A stretch of DNA of 64,000 nucleotides from CAYMAI01 sp964388445 (GTDB taxonomy: Bacteria; 4484-113; JAGGVC01), in NCBI GenBank assembly GCA_964388445.1, contig CAYMAI010000008.1:1-64000 (forward strand), read 5' to 3'. Positions 1 through 7,926 of this stretch are shown piece by piece (within the stretch, counting starts at the first letter, position 1; each line of letters opens with the position of its first letter). The notes beneath the pieces were generated by a model. It was not told the DNA's origin. It saw only the letters and a list, made by a program, of their open reading frames with translations, and did no database searches. A program made the position numbers and the translations under genes.

Positions 1-29
1 CCGGAGCACTCTACTAATTTCCCGCTCTT

Positions 30-884
30 GTGTCCAATTTCAGGGGTGCAGTCCAGTATGGTGGTCGCATGGCTCTTGGTTTAATTTCCTTTTTCATATT
101 GTTTAGCAATATTAGCTATGCTATTTACTCATCAGGAGTTAGTACCACTACCATTTGGTATCAACTTGCTAGAGTATCGCCCGAATTAGTATTGCCGCTA
201 ATTGCATTTGCCATATTTTGTCGCATTGATTCACCGGCAGATTTAAAGCAGCGCAGCTTAATTAATTATAAGATTCAAGTAGAAATATTGCGAGAACGTA
301 CTGGCTCACTCAAGAAATTGTTAGATGAATTGAAAATGCAAAAATGTTCGCTGCAGAACCAACTTAGAAACAAGGCTGAATTATTAAATAGCTTAAAAAA
401 AGAACACCTGGATGCCCTAGAAAAGCTTGAGCACAAGGATTCACGCATAAATGAAGTGGAATCGCGAATATCTCAAACATCGATTGAACTAATGACCGCA
501 ACCGAATCGCTAAATAAAATGGAGCAAAAGGAGTCTGACTTTCGCGAAATGTCTTTTAGTACAACAGCTGATAATTCTATAGAAACAGCATTTAAACTAT
601 TATCACTTTTCATGAAACACAGAGTTAGCAGTTCATTTTTGCGTGATTTTAAGGACATTATGAGAAAAGATCATGTTCTAGCAAGAAGTATTGTTGCTGC
701 TCTTTGCCGTTTTGAATTTGATCCGAAAACCCGAATTGTAAAGGGAATGAAGCCAGTCCGGGGGCGTAATAAAACTTATGAAATTAGAATTAATAACGCA
801 TCAAGAATATTTATGACAGTGGATGAAGACTCGGTTGTGTTTACCCGAATAGTAAAGCAACATATTAAAGACAAAATAGCATAA
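30..884 (+). CDS. Membrane-anchored coiled-coil protein with RelE/ParE-like C-terminus, probably foreign
   Basis: Not recognised as a whole. The 284-residue reading has two hydrophobic segments near residues 14-36 and 46-65, then a long charged heptad-rich stretch (about 75-175) that should form a coiled coil. The last 85 or so residues show a helix pair, a DP turn, then TYEIRINNASRIF and SVVFTRIVKQH. This resembles the strand order of RelE/ParE toxins (yRiRv-dyRviY, then a strand ending in an H/R motif). That comparison is by eye, and the usual RelE catalytic residues cannot be confirmed. The gene is clearly AT-richer than the rest of the window and uses different codons, suggesting transfer. 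The GTG at 30 is the first start; an ATG at 69 is an alternative. The upstream context is cut by the window edge, so an antitoxin or partner could lie outside. Confidence 0.7.
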   Translation: MSNFRGAVQYGGRMALGLISFFILFSNISYAIYSSGVSTTTIWYQLARVSPELVLPLIAFAIFCRIDSPADLKQRSLINYKIQVEILRERTGSLKKLLDELKMQKCSLQNQLRNKAELLNSLKKEHLDALEKLEHKDSRINEVESRISQTSIELMTATESLNKMEQKESDFREMSFSTTADNSIETAFKLLSLFMKHRVSSSFLRDFKDIMRKDHVLARSIVAALCRFEFDPKTRIVKGMKPVRGRNKTYEIRINNASRIFMTVDEDSVVFTRIVKQHIKDKIA

Positions 885-922
885 GTTATTTTGATTATTT
901 TTAAAGGCCTTTCCCCCCCACC

Positions 923-3900
923 TCACATATTCCTCCTATACCTGCCGCCGACTTCGTACAGGGCTTCGGTGATTTCGCCGAGCGAGCAGTACTTGACGGT
1001 TTCCATCAGTTCCGCGAAGATGTTGCCGCCCGATATGCACACGTTTTTAAGGCTGCGGATCGCGTCCGCGTTTTTCGACACGTTTCTCGCCTGGAACGCT
1101 CTTAAATTCGTTAGTTGTTCCTGTTTTTCCTCCTCTGTCGAGCGTATGAGCGGCGGCGTGGCCGGCCGGTAATCGTCCGCGAGCGTCTCCGGGTTTTGGA
1201 ACATATTCACGCCCACAATCGGATATTTGCCGCTGTGTTTGAGTTCTTCGTAATACAGCGATTCCTCCTGTATCCGCGCCCTTTGAAACTGCAGTTCCAT
1301 CGCGCCGAGCACCCCGCCCCGCTCGGACAGCCCGATGAACAAATCGAGTACGGCTTCTTCGACGAGGTGCGTCAGTTCTTCGATTATGAAGCTGCCCTGT
1401 ATCGCGTTTTCGCACTTTAAAAGCCCGAACTCGCGGTTGAGTATCATCTGAATCGCCAGCGCCCGGCGTACGCTTTCCTCGGTCGGCGTCGTCACCGCCT
1501 CGTCGTAGGCGTTCGTGTGCAGGCTTTGCGCATTGTCGTACACGGCAAGGAGCGCCTGAAGCGTGGTGCGGATGTCGTTGAACGAAATTTCCTGCGCGTG
1601 CAGGCTGCGCCCGCTGGTTTGAATGTGATATTTCAGCATTTGCGCGCGCCTGTCCGCGCCGTACAGCCGGTCGAGCGCGACCGCCCATATCCGACGCGCC
1701 ACTCGCCCTATGACCGCGTACTCGGCCTCCATTCCATTGCTGAAAAAGAACGACAAATTCGGGCCGAACTTGCTGATGTCCATCCCTCGGGCAAGATAAT
1801 ACTCGACGTAAGTGAAACCGTTCGCCAGCGTGAACGCAAGCTGAGTGATGGGGTTCGCGCCAGCCTCCGCGATGTGATAGCCGCTTATAGAAACGCTGTA
1901 AAAATTCCGTACGTTTTTGTCGATGAAATACTGCTGAATGTCGCCCATCATTTTGAGCGCGAAATCGATTGAGAAAATGCAGGTGTTTTGGCCTTGATCT
2001 TCCTTTAGTATATCGGCTTGCACAGTGCCGCGCACGTTTTCGAGCGTGCATTTTTTGATTCGAGCATATTCCTCGGCGTCGGGCTCGCGACCGTTCTCCG
2101 CCTTGAATTTGGCGGTTTGCTGATTTATAGCCGCGTTGAAAAACATCGCAAGAATCATCGGCGCCGGCCCGTTAATCGTCATACTGACGCTCGTTAGCGG
2201 GCTTACGAGGTCGAATCCGGCATAAAGCTTATCCATATCGTCCAGCGTGCATATGGATACTCCGCTGTTTCCGACTTTGCCGTAAATGTCCGGCCGCTCG
2301 TGCGGGTCTTCGCCGTACAACGTCACGCTGTCGAATGCCGTCGAAAGCCGCTTGGCCTCGTACGCTTGCGAAAGAAAATGAAACCGCTTGTTTGTGCGCT
2401 CGGGCGTGCCTTCGCCGGCGAACATTCGCGTCGGGTCTTCGTACTGTCGCTTGAAAGGGAAGACGCCGGCGGTGAAAGGAAACTCGCCCGGTACGTTTTC
2501 AAGAAGCATCCATTCGAGCATGTCGCCCCAGCTTCTATATTTGGGTAAAATGACGTTGCGGATTTTCGTGTGCGACAGCGTTTCCGTCCAAAGCGGCACG
2601 CGTATCTCCTTGTCGCGAACCTTATAAACGAATTCGTCGCCGGAATATGCCCTAAAAAGCTCCGGCGTCGCCGCCATCAACTTTCTGCATTTCGGATCCA
2701 GTTTCGAGAGATTCTGCGCCCAAAGTTCCCGAAGTTCGCGTACCGCGTCCGATTTCGGAGCGGGCGCATCCGCCGGATAGTCGCCCAATCTGCACGGCAC
2801 GTCGTCGCCGAGCGCAGAGAGTGCGGCCCAAATTCCGTACAGCGCGTCCGCGAAGTCGGCATTTTCCTTCGCCCAGGCCTTGTACTCGCGAACTGCAGCG
2901 GCAATTTCCGTGAGGTAATTTACTCGCTCCGGCGGGATAATGCTTCTGCGGTTAGGCACGCCTTTCGGAAGCGATTCCGCAGTTTTCGACTGCCAGCCGA
3001 GATTCATTCTTCCGTTCAGTTCGGTCACCAGCGCGGAATAAAGCGTATTTACTCCGGTGTCGTTGAACTGGCTTGCGATAGTTGCAAAGACCGGCATTTC
3101 GTCCGGCTTTTTGTCGAACGCCTGTCTGCTTCGCTGAACCTGCTTTCTTACGTCGCGCAGCGCGTCTTCGCCGCCCCGCCGCTCGAATTTGTTGATGACG
3201 ACGAAATCCGCATAATCGAGCATGTCGATTTTTTCAAGCTGCGTTGCCGCGCCGTATTCCGGCGTCATTACGTAAAGCGTAAGGTCGGCGATGTCGACGA
3301 TACTCGAATCGCCCTGCCCTATTCCGCTCGTTTCGATAACAATCAGGTCGAATCCCGCAGCTTTGCAAACGGAGATGGCTTCCTTAATCGAACGCGAAAG
3401 TTCGTTCGCGCTGCCGCGCGTAGCCATACTGCGCATGTAAACGCGGTCGTCGTAAATCGCGTTCATTCGGATGCGGTCGCCCAAAAGCGCCCCGCCGGTT
3501 TTGCGCTTGCTCGGATCGACCGTAATTATCGCCAGTCTTTTATCGTCGAAATCTTCGAGAAATCGTACGATTAATTCGTCGGTTAGGCTGGATTTTCCCG
3601 CGCCTCCCGTTCCGGTTATACCGATTACAGGAATTGCTCCTTTCGAAGATTGAACGGCTTCGGCTTTTGCGGAAAGTTGCTCGTGAAGCCCGGAAAGCTC
3701 CGGTATCTCGCCAGCGGCCGCAAGTTCGGTAACCGAAATCACCCTCGCCAGTTCCATAAACCGGCTTGCGGATAGCTTTTCAAGTTCGCCGTTAAGTATC
3801 GGAGAGCCGGCTTTATCGCACTCTTCAAGTATCTCGTTGATCATTCCGTGCAGCCCCATCCGCCGGCCGTCTTCAGGGCTGAAAATGCGGGCAATTCCGT

Positions 3901-4246
3901 ACGAATGAAGTTCGTCTATTTCTTCCGGAACGATTACGCCGCCGCCGCCGCCGTAAATCTTGATGTGCCCCGCGCCTAGTTCCTTGAGCATATCGTGCAT
4001 GTATTTGAAAAATTCAAGGTGTCCGCCCTGATAGCTCGATACGGCAATGGCGTTGGCGTCCTCTTCGATTGCGCTCATAACGATTTCGCGTACGCTTCGG
4101 TTATGACCCAGATGAATGACCTCCGCGCCTCCCGCCTGAAGCAGTCTGCGAATGACGTTTATCGCCGCGTCATGGCCGTCGAAAAGGCTTGCAGCCGTCA
4201 CGATTCGAATCGTGCGCTGTGGTTTGTAAAGCGAAGTTTCAACCAT
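923..4246 (-). CDS. icmF: Fused isobutyryl-CoA mutase (IcmF) with built-in G-protein chaperone
   Basis: Adenosylcobalamin enzyme interconverting isobutyryl-CoA and n-butyryl-CoA (related members act on pivalyl- or isovaleryl-CoA). The 1107 residues follow the IcmF order. First is an N-terminal B12-binding domain with DGHDAA at 23-28, H25 being the expected lower axial ligand. A MeaB-like GTPase follows with Walker A GTGGAGKSS at 212-220. The TIM-barrel mutase domain starts near 560. FPFTAGVFPFKR at 589-600 and MFAGEGTPERTN at about 608-619 are IcmF signatures; methylmalonyl-CoA mutase differs at the substrate pocket here. An AGAGGT ribosome site lies about 7 bases before the ATG. It is transcribed divergently from a glutamine synthetase. 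No other mutase or epimerase gene is nearby, so it serves branched-chain acyl-CoA catabolism as an isolated gene. Confidence 0.95.
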   Translation of the reverse strand: MVETSLYKPQRTIRIVTAASLFDGHDAAINVIRRLLQAGGAEVIHLGHNRSVREIVMSAIEEDANAIAVSSYQGGHLEFFKYMHDMLKELGAGHIKIYGGGGGVIVPEEIDELHSYGIARIFSPEDGRRMGLHGMINEILEECDKAGSPILNGELEKLSASRFMELARVISVTELAAAGEIPELSGLHEQLSAKAEAVQSSKGAIPVIGITGTGGAGKSSLTDELIVRFLEDFDDKRLAIITVDPSKRKTGGALLGDRIRMNAIYDDRVYMRSMATRGSANELSRSIKEAISVCKAAGFDLIVIETSGIGQGDSSIVDIADLTLYVMTPEYGAATQLEKIDMLDYADFVVINKFERRGGEDALRDVRKQVQRSRQAFDKKPDEMPVFATIASQFNDTGVNTLYSALVTELNGRMNLGWQSKTAESLPKGVPNRRSIIPPERVNYLTEIAAAVREYKAWAKENADFADALYGIWAALSALGDDVPCRLGDYPADAPAPKSDAVRELRELWAQNLSKLDPKCRKLMAATPELFRAYSGDEFVYKVRDKEIRVPLWTETLSHTKIRNVILPKYRSWGDMLEWMLLENVPGEFPFTAGVFPFKRQYEDPTRMFAGEGTPERTNKRFHFLSQAYEAKRLSTAFDSVTLYGEDPHERPDIYGKVGNSGVSICTLDDMDKLYAGFDLVSPLTSVSMTINGPAPMILAMFFNAAINQQTAKFKAENGREPDAEEYARIKKCTLENVRGTVQADILKEDQGQNTCIFSIDFALKMMGDIQQYFIDKNVRNFYSVSISGYHIAEAGANPITQLAFTLANGFTYVEYYLARGMDISKFGPNLSFFFSNGMEAEYAVIGRVARRIWAVALDRLYGADRRAQMLKYHIQTSGRSLHAQEISFNDIRTTLQALLAVYDNAQSLHTNAYDEAVTTPTEESVRRALAIQMILNREFGLLKCENAIQGSFIIEELTHLVEEAVLDLFIGLSERGGVLGAMELQFQRARIQEESLYYEELKHSGKYPIVGVNMFQNPETLADDYRPATPPLIRSTEEEKQEQLTNLRAFQARNVSKNADAIRSLKNVCISGGNIFAELMETVKYCSLGEITEALYEVGGRYRRNM

Positions 4247-4270
4247 ATCGATACCTCTCGAATCCCTGTC

Positions 4271-4288
4271 GGCCTTTTCACAAAGGCC
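4271..4288. promoter_or_regulatory. Perfect inverted repeat in the icmF leader
   Basis: GGCCTTT, four bases, AAAGGCC: a perfect 7-bp dyad. It lies between the icmF -10 candidate and its start codon, so it would be a hairpin in the mRNA leader or an operator just downstream of the transcription start. It has no T-run on the icmF strand, so it is not a simple terminator. Confidence 0.45.
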
Positions 4289-4311
4289 TTAGATTTTGCG
4301 GTAGCAAGCAA

Positions 4312-4317
4312 ATTATA
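4312..4317 (-). promoter_or_regulatory. Candidate -10 box for icmF
   Basis: Consensus TATAAT on the minus strand, about 66 bases before the icmF start. No convincing -35 hexamer is seen at 16-18 bases, so an activator may be needed. Confidence 0.4.
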
Positions 4318-4339
4318 CAATGTGCTGCCGGCATTACTC

Positions 4340-4348
4340 TGTTAAAAT
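4340..4348 (+). promoter_or_regulatory. Extended -10 for the glutamine synthetase
   Basis: TGTTAAAAT (TGn plus TAAAAT) about 30 bases before the ATG at 4379. This gives a leader of roughly 24 bases. It shares the short divergent region with the icmF promoter. Confidence 0.35.
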
Positions 4349-4378
4349 CCGGCTTTAACATAATTAACGGGCTGAAGT

Positions 4379-5914
4379 ATGGAACAGACGGTAAATCCCT
4401 CTCAAAAGCTTGTGAATTTTCTCGGCAAGAATCCCGAGGATTTTACGCGCAGCGACCTGGTCAAATATTGCGGCGCTAACAATTTAACGCGTCTCGCCTT
4501 TAGGTACGTCGCTCTCGACGGCAGAATTCGGGAACTAATTGCTCCGATAACAGGTGACGAATACTTGCATCGCGTACTCGCGGCCGGCGAACGCGTGGAC
4601 GGCTCCAGCCTTTTTCCCGGCATTTTCCATGCATCTGAAAGCGATCTTTACGTAATCCCGGAATACTCGACAGCACATCAAGACCCTTTCGACAAAGGTG
4701 CGCTTTCCGTGATGTGCAGGTTTTTCGGCAACGACGGATTGCCGGTCAAGAAAACTCCGGACGAAGTTTTGCGCAGGGCCGTCGCAAGCCTTAAAGAGAA
4801 AACCGGATACGAATACTGGGCGCTGGGCGAAATGGAGTATTACTTGATACTCGACAAGACAAGCGACAGATTCACAGGACTAACGCAGCGCAACTATCAC
4901 CAGACAGCTCCTTTCAGCCACGGCGGAGCGATTTTAAGGGATATTGTCGAAAAAATTAGCTCCATAACTCCCGCCGTCAAATACGCCCACAGCGAAGTGG
5001 GATATTTGGATTCGATTATTAGCGAAGATCCCGAACTATCAGGCAAACGAGTAGAGCAACAAGAACTGGAGTTTCTTTTGTCACCGGCGCATAAAGCGGC
5101 GACCATGATGTCGGTTGCCAAATGGGTTATCCGAAACTGCGCAAACAACGCCGGCGCGAGCGCAACATTCGCGCCGAAACTGGACCTTTCTATCGCCGGA
5201 AGCGGAATGCATATTCACATGGCGCTTTACAAAGACGGCAAAAATGCAATGACCGGCCGCGAAAACGGGCTTTCCGAGGACGCTTTGAAAATGGTGGGCG
5301 GAATCCTACGTCATGCGGACTTAATCGCCGCGCTAGGAAACACCGTCTCCGCCAGTTATCTCCGGCTTAGAAGCGGAATGGAAACTCCCGCTGCGGTTTG
5401 CTGGGGCGAACGCAACCGCAATGTGATGATTCGCGTACCTTTAGGCTGGAGCAGCGACAGAAGCATGGAGAAAGGCGCAAATCCGCAAGAGGAAACCCCT
5501 TATAACGCTTTTGAGCCTTCCCAAACAGTCGAACTTCGAACGCCGGACGCGAGCGCATTCAAATTTATGCTGCTTACTTCGATGATAAAGGCGGCGGAGG
5601 AAGGCATGACCGGCAATGGCGCGCTGAAACTAGCCCGCTCTCTCTACGTAAAGCCCGGCGAATCGCCAGTTATAGGAGGTCCGGAACTCCCTGTGCTCCC
5701 GTCCAGCTGCGCTGAAGGCGCCGACGCACTGGAAAAAAACAGGTCGTTTTTGGAAGAGGGCGGTTTGGTGCCTCCGGAGCTGGTGGACCATATGCTCAAA
5801 AAACTTCGTGCTGAGAGGGACGAACAACTTCCTACGGAGTTAAGACAATTGCCGCAAGAACAACGGGAAACTTTGGCGCGCAGAATTATGCATAAAGACC
5901 TGCATAAACACTAA
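4379..5914 (+). CDS. Glutamine synthetase family protein (divergent class I-like)
   Basis: ATP-dependent ligase of the glutamine synthetase fold, 511 residues. Metal- and substrate-site motifs can be aligned: EMEYYL at 151-156 (usually ELEFFL), HSEVGY near 204, VEQQELEF at 225-232, ATFAPK at 262-267, GSGMHIH at 274-280 (the classical ATP/glutamate motif), and a late VELRTPDASA matching the R-x-E-x-R region. Length is near that of typical GSI (about 470), with an extended C-terminus. The NRxxxxR stretch is replaced by a diverged NTVSASYLRLRSG segment. No Tyr adenylylation site of the enteric type is obvious. It may be a true GlnA or a relative acting on another amine such as a polyamine. It is divergent from icmF; no glnB/glnK or amt is close. 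Confidence 0.85.
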   Translation: MEQTVNPSQKLVNFLGKNPEDFTRSDLVKYCGANNLTRLAFRYVALDGRIRELIAPITGDEYLHRVLAAGERVDGSSLFPGIFHASESDLYVIPEYSTAHQDPFDKGALSVMCRFFGNDGLPVKKTPDEVLRRAVASLKEKTGYEYWALGEMEYYLILDKTSDRFTGLTQRNYHQTAPFSHGGAILRDIVEKISSITPAVKYAHSEVGYLDSIISEDPELSGKRVEQQELEFLLSPAHKAATMMSVAKWVIRNCANNAGASATFAPKLDLSIAGSGMHIHMALYKDGKNAMTGRENGLSEDALKMVGGILRHADLIAALGNTVSASYLRLRSGMETPAAVCWGERNRNVMIRVPLGWSSDRSMEKGANPQEETPYNAFEPSQTVELRTPDASAFKFMLLTSMIKAAEEGMTGNGALKLARSLYVKPGESPVIGGPELPVLPSSCAEGADALEKNRSFLEEGGLVPPELVDHMLKKLRAERDEQLPTELRQLPQEQRETLARRIMHKDLHKH

Positions 5915-5957
5915 CTCAGGTTTTAAGAGCACCGTATCGGCTTTGCTTGGCGGACCC

Positions 5958-6686
5958 CTATCGGTCCATAAGCGAGCGATACTGCGGAGCAAGGCTCATC
6001 ATATCGCGTATAAGTATCGGAGATAGCGAGAGGAACGCTTGCGCGTATGTCGCGCCGGCGAATCTTCCCCAAGTCCTAGCTCTGCTTTCGAAGAAGTCTC
6101 TAATGTGCCAATTGTGCTCAGGGTCTCCGAATTGCGTTTCATGCGCGAAAATTGCCGAAATGTAATCGTCAAAGTGCGTCGTTATGTCGATTATAAACGT
6201 CGGCTTCACTTCGGTTGGAAGAAAATAGTAGAAAACCGAGGGCGTGTACCACGGCTCGCCTTCAATCGGTAGCTTTTTTAGGTGGGCGAAGTTGTTGGCA
6301 TGACTTACGAGATACCCCGCCTGTATATGGTCGGTATGGCCAAGGCCGCGTCCCGGCGGAAGCTCGAAATACGGAGCAAGGATAATGTCCGGCCTGTATT
6401 TTCTGATAAAAGAAGCAACGATTAGTCTGCTGTCATAATCGTCCGTCACCCGCGTATCTTCAAGGCCGGCGTTCACCCTTATGTCCAGCTTCAGTATTTC
6501 GGCGGCACGCTCGCATTCGCGCTTCCTTATGTCTGCATTTCCGCCGGTGCCCATCTCCCCGGGCGTCAAATCGACGATGCCCGTAGTAAATCCAAGCTTT
6601 TTAAGCGCCAGAAGCGCGCCTCCCGTGCCGATTTCGGCGTCGTCGGGATGCGGACCGAAGGAAAGTACGTTTATCTTTTCAGCCAT
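5958..6686 (-). CDS. bshB1: PIG-L/LmbE deacetylase, BshB1-like (bacillithiol synthesis)
   Basis: Zn-dependent deacetylase of the LmbE family. In bacillithiol synthesis BshB1 deacetylates GlcNAc-malate. GPHPDDAEIGTGG near the N-terminus carries the metal-binding HPDD, and GLGHTDHIQAG supplies the second His set. The motif order, the length of 242 residues and the TPGEMGTGG segment fit BshB1. The start is set at the second ATG of the open frame (6686): GGAGGA lies six bases upstream of it, and nothing comparable precedes the ATG at 6704. The substrate is inferred, as bshA and bshC are not in the window. It is divergent from a thioredoxin-fold protein, suggesting a small thiol-redox neighbourhood. 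Confidence 0.82.
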   Translation of the reverse strand: MAEKINVLSFGPHPDDAEIGTGGALLALKKLGFTTGIVDLTPGEMGTGGNADIRKRECERAAEILKLDIRVNAGLEDTRVTDDYDSRLIVASFIRKYRPDIILAPYFELPPGRGLGHTDHIQAGYLVSHANNFAHLKKLPIEGEPWYTPSVFYYFLPTEVKPTFIIDITTHFDDYISAIFAHETQFGDPEHNWHIRDFFESRARTWGRFAGATYAQAFLSLSPILIRDMMSLAPQYRSLMDR

Positions 6687-6750
6687 TAAGTTCCTCCAAA
6701 GCAAGCACTAAATACCACATACATGGAAAATTCCTTTATATGCCGCAAAA

Positions 6751-7812
6751 ATGGGAATGATTATCCACACCCGTTCCGGCAATAATCTGGCGTCGAGCGT
6801 GATAGTTGAAATTGTGGCGGCAGTGCAATTAGGAACCGGAATCGGACGGAGGGAGCATGCGAACGTATTGGAAGCGCTCGCATCCCTGCCGGAGGCGTAT
6901 TTCATAGGGCAATCGCGCGCGGATCTACTCAATTCAGACAAAATACTGCTTTTGGAAATATGGGATTTTTCGTGCGGAGATTGCATATCCGGAATTCCGT
7001 TTTTATCCCGCTGGCATCGCGAATACGGCGGCGAAAACTTCAATGTCGCTGCCGTTCATTGCCCGGAATTTGCATTCGGCGGTCCGCTTAAGAACTTGAA
7101 ACGCGCGGTCGAACATCTTGAAATCGATTATCCCGTCGTGCACGACCCCGAATTCGAAATATGGAGCGTGCTCGACAATAAATATTGGCCGAGCAGATAT
7201 CTTATTTCTCCTTCCGGCGGAGTGCTTTATCACCATTTCGGCTCCGGCAGATTTTCCTGCACCGAGGCGAGCATTGTTAAAAATCTGAAAAAATCGTTCG
7301 GCATTGGAAATCGAATCAGTCTGGAAAAAACCGAACGCGAAGGTGATTTCGACCTTGGCGTCGCAACGGTCTATTTTGGAAAAAACTACAGCGTCCCGCA
7401 AAATCAAATAATCGCTGACGAAAACGGCGGAGAATACGAATTGCCGGACCGAGTGGTCGACGGCAGTTATGCTTTCGGCGGCCGGTGGCGCAGAGGCGTA
7501 AATTCGTCAACGTATCTTGGCGAAGATAGGCCCGGGGCGCTTTCAATAAGCTTTACCGGTACGCAGTTATCGATAATTTTGGCCCACGCCCGTGAGGATG
7601 CTGCTTACGACTTGAATGTCACCGAAAATGGCGAGCCTGTTAGCAAGAACAATGGCGGAGCGGATCTCGAATGGGCAAATGGCAATACTTATGTCCACTA
7701 CGATTTCCCCAGGCTTTACCGCATTATCGCGGGCGGCGAAGCCAAAAGCCGGACGATTACCATAACTTCACCCGAGCCCCTTTGGCGCATTTATGCAGGT
7801 TCCTATGGATAG
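6751..7812 (+). CDS. Thioredoxin-fold protein with DipZ-like C-terminal domain
   Basis: The 353-residue product has a thioredoxin/redoxin core with WDFSCGDC at 71-78 (redox pair C75/C78), followed by an FxxRWHREY helix. This arrangement is seen in TlpA-like proteins and in the soluble part of DipZ. The C-terminal part from about 225 (VDGSYAFGGRW, then a beta-rich stretch ending LWRIYAGSYG) resembles the carbohydrate-module-like domain of DipZ. The integral membrane CcdA part of DipZ is absent, and no clear signal peptide is visible, so it may act in the cytoplasm or be fed by a separate CcdA. The start is uncertain: no strong ribosome site precedes 6751, and its ATG is repeated two codons on. 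Confidence 0.7.
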   Translation: MGMIIHTRSGNNLASSVIVEIVAAVQLGTGIGRREHANVLEALASLPEAYFIGQSRADLLNSDKILLLEIWDFSCGDCISGIPFLSRWHREYGGENFNVAAVHCPEFAFGGPLKNLKRAVEHLEIDYPVVHDPEFEIWSVLDNKYWPSRYLISPSGGVLYHHFGSGRFSCTEASIVKNLKKSFGIGNRISLEKTEREGDFDLGVATVYFGKNYSVPQNQIIADENGGEYELPDRVVDGSYAFGGRWRRGVNSSTYLGEDRPGALSISFTGTQLSIILAHAREDAAYDLNVTENGEPVSKNNGGADLEWANGNTYVHYDFPRLYRIIAGGEAKSRTITITSPEPLWRIYAGSYG

Positions 7813-7889
7813 CTGCAGTCCGGCCGATTTTCTAAATCCCTAAAGGAAATCGAGATTAAAGCGCCTGCAAATAGACATCGCAAATAGAA

Positions 7890-7898
7890 TGATATAAT
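7890..7898 (+). promoter_or_regulatory. Extended -10 promoter TGATATAAT for HDOD-flgB-flgC
   Basis: TGATATAAT, with a possible weak TAGACA at 7872-7877 (15-base spacer). It lies 28 bases before the HDOD start. The identical nonamer precedes fliE and the transaldolase. A short dyad GGCGC-aat-GCGCC (7905-7917) follows, just before the ribosome site. Confidence 0.5.
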
Positions 7899-7926
7899 CC
7901 GCTTGGCGCAATGCGCCGGGGGTGTC

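Noticed and set aside
1047..2051. Second minus-strand frame inside icmF
   Set aside because: Shifted reading of the same DNA with Arg/His-rich nonsense composition.
2570..3574. Long open frame on the plus strand opposite icmF
   Set aside because: It is an Arg/Val-rich reverse reading of a conserved mutase; no ribosome site or family resemblance.
4247..4378. Cobalamin riboswitch before icmF
   Set aside because: The leader is too short and lacks a B12-box-like sequence; only a simple dyad is present.
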